From positions 62,001-126,000 of the forward strand of contig JBQTHL010000013.1 in the NCBI GenBank assembly GCA_052389915.1: 64,000 nt of DNA. The letters run 5' to 3'. Of the stretch, positions 7,962 to 16,824 are shown one piece after another. The notes under the pieces are model-generated. The model saw only the letters and a program-made list of their open reading frames with translations. It was not told the DNA's origin and did no database searches. Within the stretch, counting starts at the first letter, position 1. Each line of letters begins with the position of its first letter. This DNA is from Panacagrimonas sp052389915 (GTDB taxonomy: Bacteria; Pseudomonadota; Gammaproteobacteria; Nevskiales; Nevskiaceae). A program made the translations under genes and the position numbers.

Positions 7962-9686
7962 TCAGCGTACCTCGGCAGCGCCTCCGGCCCGCGCATTCTG
8001 AAGCTGGGTGACGAAGGTGCTCCAGTCCACTTGTTTGTTGAAGCCGACCACGTCGATGCGCGGTAGCCAGCGGCCCTTGACCAGCACGTAGCCGCCGTTC
8101 TTGGCCGGCCCGATGCCGTCCATGCGGCACACGTCGTTGGCCAGCACACAGCTCCAGCCGATGCGCTCGTAACCGAAATCCTCGAACAGGCTCATCGCGC
8201 CGCGCGACAGCATGCCGGTGGGGCCTCCGCCGATGGAGGAGATGTTATCGATGGCGCGCTGCGAGATGCGGTGGCGCGAACGATCGTTGGGCGGCGTGCC
8301 CAGCCGCGCGTTGAAGGAGATGGGCAGCCAGTTGAGCAGGCGCAGGTCTTCTACGTCGCCGTCGAGCCGGCCTTCGATACGGCCAAAGGAGAACGCGCCG
8401 GTGAGTGCGGCGAGATCCAGATTGCGCAAGCGGATGTTGGCCTGCACCCGCGGCACGCGGCCGAGCGCATCGAGCACGCGCAGGCCGTCCACCGTAATCT
8501 CGCCGTCGAACGCGCGCGCGGTGAGCGCACCGTCCAGCTTCAGTTCGCCATTCTGCAACTGGAGTCCCGGCAATCGGCCGCCCAGGCTGCCGCCGAACTC
8601 GGGCCAGCCGAAGGCGCGGCACAGCGTGGCCAGGTCGAGCGGTTCGATCTCCGCGTCGAAGCGCGCGCCCATGTCCGGCAGTCCCGCGCGTTGCACCGCC
8701 AGCTCGCGAATCTTGAGTGCACCGTCGGCCATCGGCAGACGCAGCGGCGCGAGCAATTCCACGTCGCGCGCCGTGGTGCGGAATTGGAGGTCGGAAGCGC
8801 CGAGATCGAGCTTGGCGATATGTCCGCCGGACCAGCGCAGATCTGAGACTAGCCCCGGGCCCTGCGCCGCCCAGTGAATCGTGCCGGTCAGTTCGCGCAG
8901 CCCGGTCGAAAAATTCTGCGCGTCGAACGAGGCCCGATCCAGGTGCAGTTCCAGCGCATGGGGCGCGCCCGCGCGTACTTCAAGCGTGCCGCGCGCCTCG
9001 CCATCGAGTGTGAATTTTTCCAGCGACGTGCCGGCGAGAAAGGGCTGCGCGTAAGTTGTAAATGCAGGCGCGAGCTGAAGCTGCTCGATCTCGATGTGGC
9101 CCTCGAGCTTGGACAAGCCGGGCATCCGGATTTGCCCCGTGGCGCCGAGCACACCCGCCTGTGAGAGACGCAGGGAAGTGATGTGCAGATCGCGGCTCAC
9201 GGTATCGAAGCGGACGTTCGCTGTGATGCTCGCAGCGCCGCTCGCGAAGTCCACGAATACCGGTTCGACATAGAGCTGTCCGCGCGGCAGCGTGCCGCTG
9301 AGGCTGGCGTCGAGCACCGTCCCGGAGGACCGGACCCTGGCTTGCAGATTGAGGTCGAGCTTGTCGCTGGCGTAGCTGCCGCTGGCATTGGCGAGCGTCA
9401 GGCCGCGGGCATTGGCCTTGGCTTCGGCGCTCCAGTCGCCGCGACGAGTCAGACCGGCGATGAAGTCGGCGCTGATGTGCTGGCCCTCTGCGGTCGCGCG
9501 GAGTTTTCCGTCGCGGCATTTCAGCTCTGCGCGGGTGCTCTCGATCACGCAGCCCAGCTCTACCGCGCGGAGCGGAACGGGAAGCTGCGGGTGTGCAATC
9601 GAGCCGACGCTGATCTGCACGTTCATCGCGGCAGCAACAGCCTCGCCGGCAAAACCCAGGAGCAGCGCCGCGATCATCCATTTCAT
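7962..9686 (-). CDS. AsmA/YdbH-like envelope protein
   Basis: A 574-residue protein with an N-terminal signal peptide or anchor (MKWMIAALLLGFAGEAVA). The long body alternates short beta-strand-like segments rich in Leu, Asp and Gly, with repeated phrases of the type LxLxNGELxLxG. Such repetitive beta-groove architecture is typical of AsmA, YdbH and TamB-like proteins that bridge the periplasm and move phospholipids to the outer membrane. The C-terminus has two cysteines in WSCVLANDVCRMDG, which could form a disulfide. I assign only the superfamily. It is followed by apaG and faces away from the DUF1461 gene. Confidence 0.6.
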   Translation of the reverse strand: MKWMIAALLLGFAGEAVAAAMNVQISVGSIAHPQLPVPLRAVELGCVIESTRAELKCRDGKLRATAEGQHISADFIAGLTRRGDWSAEAKANARGLTLANASGSYASDKLDLNLQARVRSSGTVLDASLSGTLPRGQLYVEPVFVDFASGAASITANVRFDTVSRDLHITSLRLSQAGVLGATGQIRMPGLSKLEGHIEIEQLQLAPAFTTYAQPFLAGTSLEKFTLDGEARGTLEVRAGAPHALELHLDRASFDAQNFSTGLRELTGTIHWAAQGPGLVSDLRWSGGHIAKLDLGASDLQFRTTARDVELLAPLRLPMADGALKIRELAVQRAGLPDMGARFDAEIEPLDLATLCRAFGWPEFGGSLGGRLPGLQLQNGELKLDGALTARAFDGEITVDGLRVLDALGRVPRVQANIRLRNLDLAALTGAFSFGRIEGRLDGDVEDLRLLNWLPISFNARLGTPPNDRSRHRISQRAIDNISSIGGGPTGMLSRGAMSLFEDFGYERIGWSCVLANDVCRMDGIGPAKNGGYVLVKGRWLPRIDVVGFNKQVDWSTFVTQLQNARAGGAAEVR

Positions 9687-9726
9687 TGCGGCGATGGTGT
9701 CATGTCATTCGGACACAGGTAACGGC

Positions 9727-9767
9727 TTCTCCGTTCGTGGTTCGACAAGCTCACCACGAACGGAGAA
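9727..9767. repeat. Perfect 15-bp hairpin between divergent genes
   Basis: TTCTCCGTTCGTGGT at 9727-9741 is the exact reverse complement of 9753-9767. The 11-base loop TCGACAAGCTC is the core of a dispersed repeat found in many proteobacterial genomes. It lies in the only gap between the divergent AsmA-like and DUF1461 genes, so it must overlap their promoter or leader regions. Confidence 0.75.
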
Positions 9768-9803
9768 CCTGTGCGGACTTTGCCGGGCTGTTATTTCTTT
9801 TCG

Positions 9804-10610
9804 ATGAGTTCTCCGAAATCCCGATCACGTCAGCGCAAGCGCGAGCCGGTGCGCTCCGCTTCCAGCGCGAAACCCGCGCGAACTCCGGTCTGGTTCTGGC
9901 TGCGCGGCTGGCTGTGGGGGCTGTCGCTGGTTGCGGCCAGCCTGTTCCTGGCCTGGCGCGCGCTGGCCGCGATGGATTTCGCCTATCCCTTGCTCTACGA
10001 CACGCTGGGCATCGAGCAGACAATCGAGCGCTACGGCCCCGCGAATCCGGTTCGGCCAGGGTTTCACGAGACGACGCGTGAAGAGCGCGAGCGGCTGTTT
10101 GCCGGCATCGGGCTCTCCATTCGCGCAGGCGGGCAGGGGTTGGGCGCGCTGCGCTACCGCACGGCCGACGGTCGCGACCGGGGCGTCTTGCTGACCGCGG
10201 CGGAAATCGTCCATTTGCAGGACGTGGCTCATTTGGTGACTCGCTTCGAGCGGGTCGGTCTGGGCGCCTTGGTGCTGTTCGTTACGTTGCTACTGCTGGG
10301 CCGCCGAATGGGAGGTCGCGGACCTTCCGCGCGTCGTTTGGTGGCCGGCGCTGGGGGGCTGATTGTGAGCGTCGGGGTACTGGTGCTGATTGCCGGACCC
10401 AAGCGCATCTTCTACGCGCTGCACGAGATGATCTTTCCCGCGGGTCACCAGTGGTTCTTCTATTACGAAGAGTCGCTGATGTCGATGATGATGCGTGCAC
10501 CGACGCTGTTTGGCGGGATTGCCGTGATCTGGCTGGCGATGGCGATCGTCCTGGGCGTTCTGCTGTTCCTGCTGATGCGGCGCGTGCTGTCGGCGGCTGC
10601 CGCTCAATGA
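9804..10610 (+). CDS. DUF1461 integral membrane protein
   Basis: A 268-residue protein with a basic N-terminus and four likely membrane helices: one near residues 35-55, two between about 150 and 200, and one close to the C-terminus. The segment ALHEMIFPAGHQWFFYYEES in the extracytoplasmic part is the hallmark of DUF1461/TIGR01906 proteins. The Gram-positive lipoprotein transacylase Lit belongs to this family. The role in Gram-negatives is unknown. The start is the ATG at 9804, as the longer frame begins inside the hairpin region. It ends 7 bp past the dnaE2 stop, so the two converge with a slight overlap. Confidence 0.7.
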   Translation: MSSPKSRSRQRKREPVRSASSAKPARTPVWFWLRGWLWGLSLVAASLFLAWRALAAMDFAYPLLYDTLGIEQTIERYGPANPVRPGFHETTREERERLFAGIGLSIRAGGQGLGALRYRTADGRDRGVLLTAAEIVHLQDVAHLVTRFERVGLGALVLFVTLLLLGRRMGGRGPSARRLVAGAGGLIVSVGVLVLIAGPKRIFYALHEMIFPAGHQWFFYYEESLMSMMMRAPTLFGGIAVIWLAMAIVLGVLLFLLMRRVLSAAAAQ

Positions 10611-13600
10611 AAATCGCGTGAAACCGTGGGCAGCTCACCGATCCAGTGACTCGCGTCCTCGAAGCGTTTGGCCACCACGTGCGTGACGCCTTGCGATTTC
10701 TGCAACTCGCCACTGACGATCAGGAAACTTCCGCGCAGCGCTGCGAGCCGGTATTCCTCCATCACCGCGCTCCACACGATGAGATTGTGTGAGCCGGTCT
10801 CGTCCTCCAGGGTCATGAACACCGTGCCGTTCGCGGTCTGCGGCCGCTGACGGTTGATCACCAGGCCCGCGACGCGCAGGCGGCGCCCGCTCGGAAGCCG
10901 GTCCAGTTCGGCGGCGCTTTTCACTTTCAGGGCATCGAGCCGCGGGCGCAGCAGCGCCACCGGATGCCGCCGCAGCGTGAGGCCGGTGGACGCGTAGTCG
11001 GCCACGATGTCCTCGCCCTCGCGTGGCGGTCGCAGCAGATCGAGCTGCGCTTCCTTCGCCGAATGCCCGGCCAGCATGCCCGGCAGACGCTCGGTTCCCA
11101 TCGCCGACCAGCGCGCCTGGTGGCGGTGGCCGGTGAGCGAGCGCAAGGCGTCGGCATCGGCCAGGGCCCTGCGATCTCGTGCATTGAGCTGCGCTCGATG
11201 CACGAGATCGTCCAGATCGGCGAAGGGCGACTCCGCGCGAGCTGCTTCGATACGGTGCGCCACATCCTTGGACAGGCCGCCGACCAGACGTAGCCCAAGG
11301 CGCAGCGTGTTCCGATCCGCGAGCGTGCAATCGCGATGACTCGCCATGACGTCCACCGGCAACACGATCACGCCACAGCGCTTCGCCTCCTGCACCAACT
11401 GTGCGGGCGCGTAAAAGCCCATCGGCTGCGAATTGATCAGCCCGGCCGTGAACGCGGCGGGTTCATGGCGTTTGAGATAGGCCGAGGCGTAGGCGAGCAG
11501 GGCAAAGCTGGCTGCGTGCGACTCTGGAAATCCGTAGGAACCAAAGCCCAGCACCATCTGGTAAATGTTCTCGGCGAAGTTCGCATCGAACCCGTTCTTC
11601 GCCATGCCCGCCATCAGCCGTTCGCGGAAGTGCGTGAGGCCGCCGTGACGTTTCCACGCGGCCATCGAGCGACGCACCTGGTCCGCCTCGCCGGGCGAAA
11701 AATCGGCGCCGTCGATGGCGATCTGCATCACCTGTTCCTGGAACAGCGGCACGCCCAGGGTGCGGCCCAGCGCCTTCTTCAACTTGTCCGGAATGTGGAT
11801 AGGTGTATCGGGATCCTTCGCCAGCGATTGCCGCCGCTTGAGGTAGGGATGCACCATGCCGCCCTGGATCGGCCCCGGACGCACGATGGCCACCTCGATT
11901 ACGAGGTCGTAGAACTTTCGGGGTCTGAGCCGCGGCAGCATCGACATCTGCGCACGCGATTCGATCTGGAACACGCCTACGGTCTTGCCCGCACAGATCA
12001 TGTCGTAGGTGGGCTCGTCGTCCTGCGGAATGTCCTTGAGGCCGAACGGCTGCTCCCGCAAGCCTGAGACCATTTCGAACGAACGCCTGAGCGTGCTAAG
12101 CATGCCCAGCGCCAGCACATCGACCTTCAGCAGGCCCAGCGATTCCAGATCGTCCTTGTCCCACTGGATGATGGTGCGGTCCTTCATCGCCGCGTTTTCC
12201 ACCGGCACCAGATGCGAAACCGGTGTGTCGGAAATGATGAAACCACCGACGTGCTGCGACAGGTGACGCGGCATGCCTCGCAGCTGCTGGACCAGATCCA
12301 GCCAGCGCCGAATCAGCGGCGCTGCGGGATCGAAACCGAGTTCGCACAGGCGCTGCGCAAAAGCCTCGCCCCTGTCCCACCAGGCCAGGGATTTGGTGAA
12401 GGCCTCTATATGATCCGGTGCCACGCCGAGTGCCTTGCCCACATCGCGTATCGCCATCTTCTTGCGGTAGTGGATCACCGTTGCAGAGATCGCCGCGCGT
12501 TCGCGCCCGTACTGGTTGAAGATGTACTGAATGATTTCCTCGCGCCGCTGGTGCTCGAAATCCACGTCGATGTCAGGCGGCTCGTTGCGCTCCTTCGACA
12601 GGAAGCGCTCGAACAGGAGATTGCCGTCCTCCGGCTTCACTTCGGTGATGCCGAGCACATAACACACGGCGGAATTGGCGGCGCTGCCGCGGCCCTGGCA
12701 GAGGATGTTCCTCGCACGGGCTTCACGCACGATGTCCCAGACGGTGAGGAAGAAGGCTTCCACTTTCATGTCGGCGATCAGCGCGAGTTCCTTGTCGATC
12801 TGATCGGAAACTTCCTGCTTCGCTCCCGCCGGCCAGCGCTCGCGCATACCCTGCTCGACAAGCTGGCGTAACCAGCTCGTCGGCGTGTGGCCCGCACCGA
12901 CCAGTTCCTTCGGATACTCGTAACGCAGCTCGTCCATGCGGAAATGGCAGCGCTCGGCGATGCGCAGCGTCTCGTCGAGCAGGTCTTGCGGATAGATGCC
13001 GCGCAGCTCCTCGATGCTGCGCAAGTGATGCTCTCCATTGGGCAGCAGGCGATAACCGCATTCGGAAACCGGCATGCCGTGGCGGATGGACGTGAGCACG
13101 TCGTGCAGGGCGCGCCGTTCGCGCACGTGGTAGCGCACGTCATTGGCCGCAACCAGTGGCAGGCCGAAGCGTTCGCCGGTCTGGCGCAGACGCATCAGCC
13201 GCGCCGCGTCATCCGGTCCGCGATGCAGGGCGACGCCGATCCAGGCGCGTCCCGCGAAGGTGTCACGCACCCAGACTGCATGCTCGGAGTCGATTGTTTC
13301 ATCCGGAACCCACAGCACGAAGCAGAGCTGCGGAATCGCAATGAAGTCTTCGCGAAACAGTCGATACTCGCCTTTCTCGCTGCGCCGGCGTGCGTGCGTG
13401 ATGAGGCCGGACATTGCCTCGTAAGCCGCTTTATCCGGCACCAGCAGCACGAGCTTGGGGCCGTTCTCAATCTGCACTTCGCAACCCGGAATTAGCTTGA
13501 TGCCGGCCTTGTCTGCCGCTTCATGCGCCCGCACGATGCCCGTGAGGGAGCATTCGTCGGTGATCGCCAGCGCGCCGTAACCGAGTGTCTTGGCCTGCTC

Positions 13601-13684
13601 GAACAATTCGTACGCGTGCGAGGCGGCTCGCTGGAACGAGAAACACGACAGGCAGTGCAGCTCGGCGTAGCTCACGACCACCAC
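10604..13684 (-). CDS. dnaE2: Error-prone DNA polymerase DnaE2 (ImuC)
   Basis: A 1026-residue C-family polymerase that carries out translesion synthesis with ImuA and ImuB. The N-terminal PHP domain begins YAELHCLSCFSFQRAASHA. The palm carries the catalytic aspartates in PPDIDVDFEHQRREE. LCQGRGSAANSAVCYVLGI and FGSYGFPESHAASFALLAY are DnaE signatures, and an OB-fold region follows near LRVAGLVINRQRPQT. Length is normal for DnaE2 and shorter than DnaE1. Its start overlaps the end of imuB by 13 bp, so translation is probably coupled. It is the last gene of the SOS-controlled cassette. Confidence 0.97.
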   Translation of the reverse strand: MVVVSYAELHCLSCFSFQRAASHAYELFEQAKTLGYGALAITDECSLTGIVRAHEAADKAGIKLIPGCEVQIENGPKLVLLVPDKAAYEAMSGLITHARRRSEKGEYRLFREDFIAIPQLCFVLWVPDETIDSEHAVWVRDTFAGRAWIGVALHRGPDDAARLMRLRQTGERFGLPLVAANDVRYHVRERRALHDVLTSIRHGMPVSECGYRLLPNGEHHLRSIEELRGIYPQDLLDETLRIAERCHFRMDELRYEYPKELVGAGHTPTSWLRQLVEQGMRERWPAGAKQEVSDQIDKELALIADMKVEAFFLTVWDIVREARARNILCQGRGSAANSAVCYVLGITEVKPEDGNLLFERFLSKERNEPPDIDVDFEHQRREEIIQYIFNQYGRERAAISATVIHYRKKMAIRDVGKALGVAPDHIEAFTKSLAWWDRGEAFAQRLCELGFDPAAPLIRRWLDLVQQLRGMPRHLSQHVGGFIISDTPVSHLVPVENAAMKDRTIIQWDKDDLESLGLLKVDVLALGMLSTLRRSFEMVSGLREQPFGLKDIPQDDEPTYDMICAGKTVGVFQIESRAQMSMLPRLRPRKFYDLVIEVAIVRPGPIQGGMVHPYLKRRQSLAKDPDTPIHIPDKLKKALGRTLGVPLFQEQVMQIAIDGADFSPGEADQVRRSMAAWKRHGGLTHFRERLMAGMAKNGFDANFAENIYQMVLGFGSYGFPESHAASFALLAYASAYLKRHEPAAFTAGLINSQPMGFYAPAQLVQEAKRCGVIVLPVDVMASHRDCTLADRNTLRLGLRLVGGLSKDVAHRIEAARAESPFADLDDLVHRAQLNARDRRALADADALRSLTGHRHQARWSAMGTERLPGMLAGHSAKEAQLDLLRPPREGEDIVADYASTGLTLRRHPVALLRPRLDALKVKSAAELDRLPSGRRLRVAGLVINRQRPQTANGTVFMTLEDETGSHNLIVWSAVMEEYRLAALRGSFLIVSGELQKSQGVTHVVAKRFEDASHWIGELPTVSRDFH

Positions 13685-15147
13685 CCGTGCAAATACCAGG
13701 CTCGGCCGGCGACTTCGCGGAACACCCAGGCGCGGCTACCGTTGATGTCCAGCGTCGTGTAATCGCGGCGCACGTCTTGCCCGTCCCACCAGCCGGATTC
13801 GATGCGCTCGAAGGCCGTTCCGGCAGGCAGCATCGGCGGCGGCATGATCCATGGCTCCGAAAGCAGAAATGTAGGGCGGTGGGTCCCAACGCGGGACTGA
13901 CTTAATGTCAGTCCCGCGTAAACCCACCGCATGCCCGCCGTCATCGGCATGGAAACGGACACGGCGGGCATGGCCCGCCCTACGCATAGGGTGCCGCGTT
14001 CCGGCCGATGATCCTCTACCACCTGCGGCACCCATACTTGTGTTTCACCCAGGCGAGCGCGAATCCGTTCGATCGCCGCAGCCCAGGCCTGCGCCTGTCC
14101 GGCACGCGGATCGAACAGATCGTTCTGCGGCACCGCGGCTTCGGCGAAGTCTTCGGCCATCAGAACCAGTTCGCGTGCAGGCAAGGGCAGGCCGTCGCGT
14201 TCCAGGCGTTCGCGTAGCGCATCGAAAATGCGGTTCGCATCGCGATGCGGATCGACGAATTGCGCATGGATGCGGGTCTCGCGTGCGCCGGCATGAGCGA
14301 CCGCAAGCATGACGCTGCGCAGGCCGACATCACGCGTGCGCAGGTAAGCCTGTAGCTCCGAACACAGACGCTTGAGTGGGAACTGGAGACGCTCGACGTC
14401 CTCGATTTCAGCCGCCAGCTCGAAACGGCGGCGGAAGATTTCGGGCGGAGCGATGGCCTCGAAGGGTTCGCTCGCCGTGCCGAGCAGACGATCGAGCATG
14501 ATTCGATATTCCGTGCCGAAGCGGCGCACGAAGGCTTCGCGCGGAATGGCGAACAGCTCGCCCAGCCGGCGGAATCCGACGCCCGATAGTGCGCTCAGCA
14601 TTTCATCCGGCCAGTGCAACAGCCTCAGGGGCAGGTCGGCCAGCTTGGCTGTCAATGCCTCGCGGTTCAGGACCGGATCGGATCGTCCTGCACAGGCGAG
14701 CAGGGCCGCGGCCGCGCGCGTGGGCGCCATGCCGAGTTGGGCCGTATGGCCCAGATTCACCAGCTCGCCGCATAGCTCGTCGCGCAGTGCATCACACCCG
14801 CCAAAGAGTTCGAGGCTGCGACCGACCTCGATCCACAACAGGGCGCGCGGCATGCGGCCAAGCTCGGAAAGTTCCTGTATTTCGGCCGTCACCGGGTGAC
14901 CAAAACGATAGGCCCAATAAGCCAGGCTTTGCAGCGCGGTGTGCTCTGCCAAAGGTCTGCGCACCCGCACCTGCAATGCGGGGTTCACGACCAAGGCCTG
15001 CGCAAGCGGCAGGCCGGCTTCGCAGTCTTGCGTGCCGGTAATCAGCCAGCGCTGCGAGCCGTGCTGATCGACCACCGCCATGTCTTTGCTATCGGGGCCG
15101 AGAGCCGACAGCGGCAGGCGAGGGAGGTGGAGACAAAGCCAGAGCAT
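13672..15147 (-). CDS. imuB: ImuB, Y-family polymerase-like protein, with a repeat-encoded insertion
   Basis: A 491-residue inactive DinB-like hub that joins DnaE2 to the beta clamp during SOS mutagenesis. The N-terminus MLWLCLHLPRLPLSAL replaces the polymerase DxD region, as in other ImuB proteins. The helix-hairpin-helix lies near LSALSGVGFRRLGELFAI. Residues about 389-426 are encoded by a palindromic repeat at 13871-13983 that keeps the frame open, just before the conserved C-terminal segment ending YLHGWWS. It lies 18 bp after imuA and overlaps dnaE2. The insertion may be neutral linker sequence, since the flanking regions look intact. Confidence 0.93.
   Translation of the reverse strand: MLWLCLHLPRLPLSALGPDSKDMAVVDQHGSQRWLITGTQDCEAGLPLAQALVVNPALQVRVRRPLAEHTALQSLAYWAYRFGHPVTAEIQELSELGRMPRALLWIEVGRSLELFGGCDALRDELCGELVNLGHTAQLGMAPTRAAAALLACAGRSDPVLNREALTAKLADLPLRLLHWPDEMLSALSGVGFRRLGELFAIPREAFVRRFGTEYRIMLDRLLGTASEPFEAIAPPEIFRRRFELAAEIEDVERLQFPLKRLCSELQAYLRTRDVGLRSVMLAVAHAGARETRIHAQFVDPHRDANRIFDALRERLERDGLPLPARELVLMAEDFAEAAVPQNDLFDPRAGQAQAWAAAIERIRARLGETQVWVPQVVEDHRPERGTLCVGRAMPAVSVSMPMTAGMRWVYAGLTLSQSRVGTHRPTFLLSEPWIMPPPMLPAGTAFERIESGWWDGQDVRRDYTTLDINGSRAWVFREVAGRAWYLHGWWS
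13871..13983. repeat. Multi-hairpin palindromic element inside imuB
   Basis: A 113-bp element begins GTAGGGCG and ends CGCCCTAC. It contains two further perfect stems, GCGGGACTGA (13891-13900) with 13908-13917, and ATGCCCGCCGT (13931-13941) with 13961-13971. The outer GGTGGGT (13877-13883) pairs with 13922-13928. The nested arms give a cloverleaf-like fold typical of REP or MITE elements. It is translated as part of ImuB in the opposite strand. Confidence 0.85.
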
Positions 15148-15165
15148 GGTGCGTGAATTGCCGGC

Positions 15166-15801
15166 TCATGCCGCGTTCCGCAGAGTCACGGGCGCAGGTT
15201 TCGCCCCGCGACACTTCAATACTTCGACGCAAGGCGCACCATTCTCCCGCCACACGCGCAGGCGCAGGGCGCTGGGCGTGGACTCCGCCGCAAACGGGTC
15301 CGGTCGCAGCAGTAGTGCACAGCTATCCGTCGTTTCCGCGGCGAGTTGAAGGCGGCGCAGCGACTGGGCATCGCACTTGCCGATCCACAGCAGCACCGCG
15401 CCAGCCCCCGCGCGTAGCAGCAATTCGGCGGACCACAGCGCGTCCTGTTCGGATTCCGGCTCCACCACGAGGATTTTTTGCAGTTGCAGGCCGGCGGAAA
15501 CGAGTCGGGGTGCGTAAGGAATCGAGGGCGGCGAGATCAAGGCAACAGGCCGGTCGGCCTGGGTGAGCCGTGCGAGCAGGGGCAGGCTGAGGCTGAATTC
15601 ACCGACACCTATCTGCGCATGCAGGATTTCGCTGACCGCGCCGATCGGCCAGCCGCCACCGGGCAGCACGCGGTCGAGCGCGGCGTAACCCGTAGGTTCG
15701 GCCTTGATCTGTGCCTGTTCGTGCGCGCGCCAGAGCTTGGGCCCGAGCAGGTGATCCGGGCTCAACCGTGCGGGAAGTGCGGATTCCACGCGAGTTCCCA
15801 T
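15166..15801 (-). CDS. imuA: ImuA, RecA-like translesion synthesis accessory protein
   Basis: A 211-residue protein of the ImuA family, which resembles RecA/SulA and works with ImuB and DnaE2. The segment TGYAALDRVLPGGGWPIGAVSEIL near residues 37-60 is the family signature, followed by a RecA-like core (LLARLTQADRPVALISPP). Its start overlaps the end of the VOC gene by 40 bp. It is separated from lexA by that extra gene, unlike the common lexA-imuA order. It should be induced from the SOS box at 16809. Confidence 0.92.
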   Translation of the reverse strand: MGTRVESALPARLSPDHLLGPKLWRAHEQAQIKAEPTGYAALDRVLPGGGWPIGAVSEILHAQIGVGEFSLSLPLLARLTQADRPVALISPPSIPYAPRLVSAGLQLQKILVVEPESEQDALWSAELLLRAGAGAVLLWIGKCDAQSLRRLQLAAETTDSCALLLRPDPFAAESTPSALRLRVWRENGAPCVEVLKCRGAKPAPVTLRNAA

Positions 15802-16166
15802 AGGAAGTTGTCGGGATCGGCGAAGTAGCCGGAGTAGCCGCCCCAGAAGGTGTGATGGGCCGGCTTGACGATGCGCACACCAGCTGCGCGCAGTTCTGCG
15901 AACAGCGCATCGACGGCTTCGATGGAGCGCAGGTTGTGCGCGAGTGTGAAGCCGGCAAAGCCCGAGCCTTCGCCCGATACGCCCGCATCTTTTGCAAGCT
16001 CGCTCCGCGGAAACAGCGACAGCCAGGTCTTGCCCATCTCGAAGAAAGCCACGCCAGCGTCTGGAGGCATCTCGATCTGCGGCAGCTTGAGTACGTCGCG
16101 GTAGAAGGCCGTGGCACGGACCAGATCGGCAACGCCGAGGGTGATGAAGCTGATGCGAGGTTCCAT
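15762..16166 (-). CDS. VOC-family (glyoxalase/bleomycin-resistance fold) protein
   Basis: A 134-residue vicinal-oxygen-chelate protein. It begins PRISFITLGVADLVRATAFY, has FFEMGKTWLSLF in the middle, and ends with WGGYSGYFADPDNFLWELAWNP. The last segment contains the family's conserved Tyr and the metal-ligand Glu (WELAW). The substrate is unknown. It is encoded 12 bp after lexA and overlaps imuA by 40 bp, so it sits inside the SOS mutagenesis operon and is presumably DNA-damage induced. Confidence 0.88.
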   Translation of the reverse strand: MEPRISFITLGVADLVRATAFYRDVLKLPQIEMPPDAGVAFFEMGKTWLSLFPRSELAKDAGVSGEGSGFAGFTLAHNLRSIEAVDALFAELRAAGVRIVKPAHHTFWGGYSGYFADPDNFLWELAWNPHFPHG

Positions 16167-16178
16167 CCTTTTCTCCGA

Positions 16179-16793
16179 TCAGTTGCGCGCAAAACCGCCG
16201 GTGCGCAGCAGGCCCACGGCCAGACCCTCGATCACCAGCGACTGGCGCGAAAGATCCACGCGAATCGGTTCGAAGTCCGCGTTCTCCGGCAGCAGGCGCA
16301 CCACGTCACCGCGCCGCTCGAAACGTTTCACCGTGACTTCGTCGTCAATGCGCGCCACCACGATCTGGCCGTTGCGCGCGGTGTCTGCCTTGTGCACGGC
16401 CAACAGATCGCCGTCACGGATGCCGGCCTCGCGCATGGATTCGCCGTGCACGCGCAGCAGGTAATCGGCGCGCGGCTTGAACAGCTCGGCATCCACCGGC
16501 ACGCGGCGTTCGAGGTTCTCGACGGCCAGCAAGGGCGAGCCGGCGGCGACGCGGCCAATGAGGGGAAGCTCGTACTGCAGGGGCGCGGCCTCACACAGCC
16601 GAATCCCACGCGCAGCCCCCGGAACCAGTTCGATCACGCCCCTTTTTGCAAGGGCACGCAAATGATCGTCCGCCGCGGTAGGCGAGGCGAAGCCGAATTC
16701 CGTGACGATCTCCGCACGCGTAGGCGGCGCACCGCGCGCGCTCAGGCTGGTGCGGATGAAGTCGAGGATTTCGGTCTGGCGGGGGGTGAGCAT
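16179..16793 (-). CDS. lexA: LexA repressor
   Basis: A 204-residue SOS repressor. The N-terminal winged helix (LTPRQTEILDFIRTSL, then SPTAADDHLRALAKRGVI) binds the SOS box. The self-cleavage site is Ala84-Gly85 in GRVAAGSPLLA, and the Ser-Lys dyad is Ser119 (HGESM) and Lys156 (VTVKRF). It represses its own operon and is inactivated by RecA* after DNA damage. The SOS box 15 bp upstream of the ATG indicates autoregulation and control of the downstream imuA-imuB-dnaE2 genes. Confidence 0.97.
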   Translation of the reverse strand: MLTPRQTEILDFIRTSLSARGAPPTRAEIVTEFGFASPTAADDHLRALAKRGVIELVPGAARGIRLCEAAPLQYELPLIGRVAAGSPLLAVENLERRVPVDAELFKPRADYLLRVHGESMREAGIRDGDLLAVHKADTARNGQIVVARIDDEVTVKRFERRGDVVRLLPENADFEPIRVDLSRQSLVIEGLAVGLLRTGGFARN

Positions 16794-16808
16794 GGGGCAC
16801 CGCAGTAA

Positions 16809-16824
16809 CTGTATATATATACAG
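16809..16824. promoter_or_regulatory. SOS box (LexA operator)
   Basis: CTGTATATATATACAG is a perfect 16-bp palindrome identical to the E. coli-type consensus CTGT-N8-ACAG with the preferred alternating AT centre. It lies 15 bp upstream of the lexA ATG, where it would overlap the promoter. This type of box, rather than the alphaproteobacterial GTTC or the xanthomonad variants, is a lineage clue. Confidence 0.95.
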
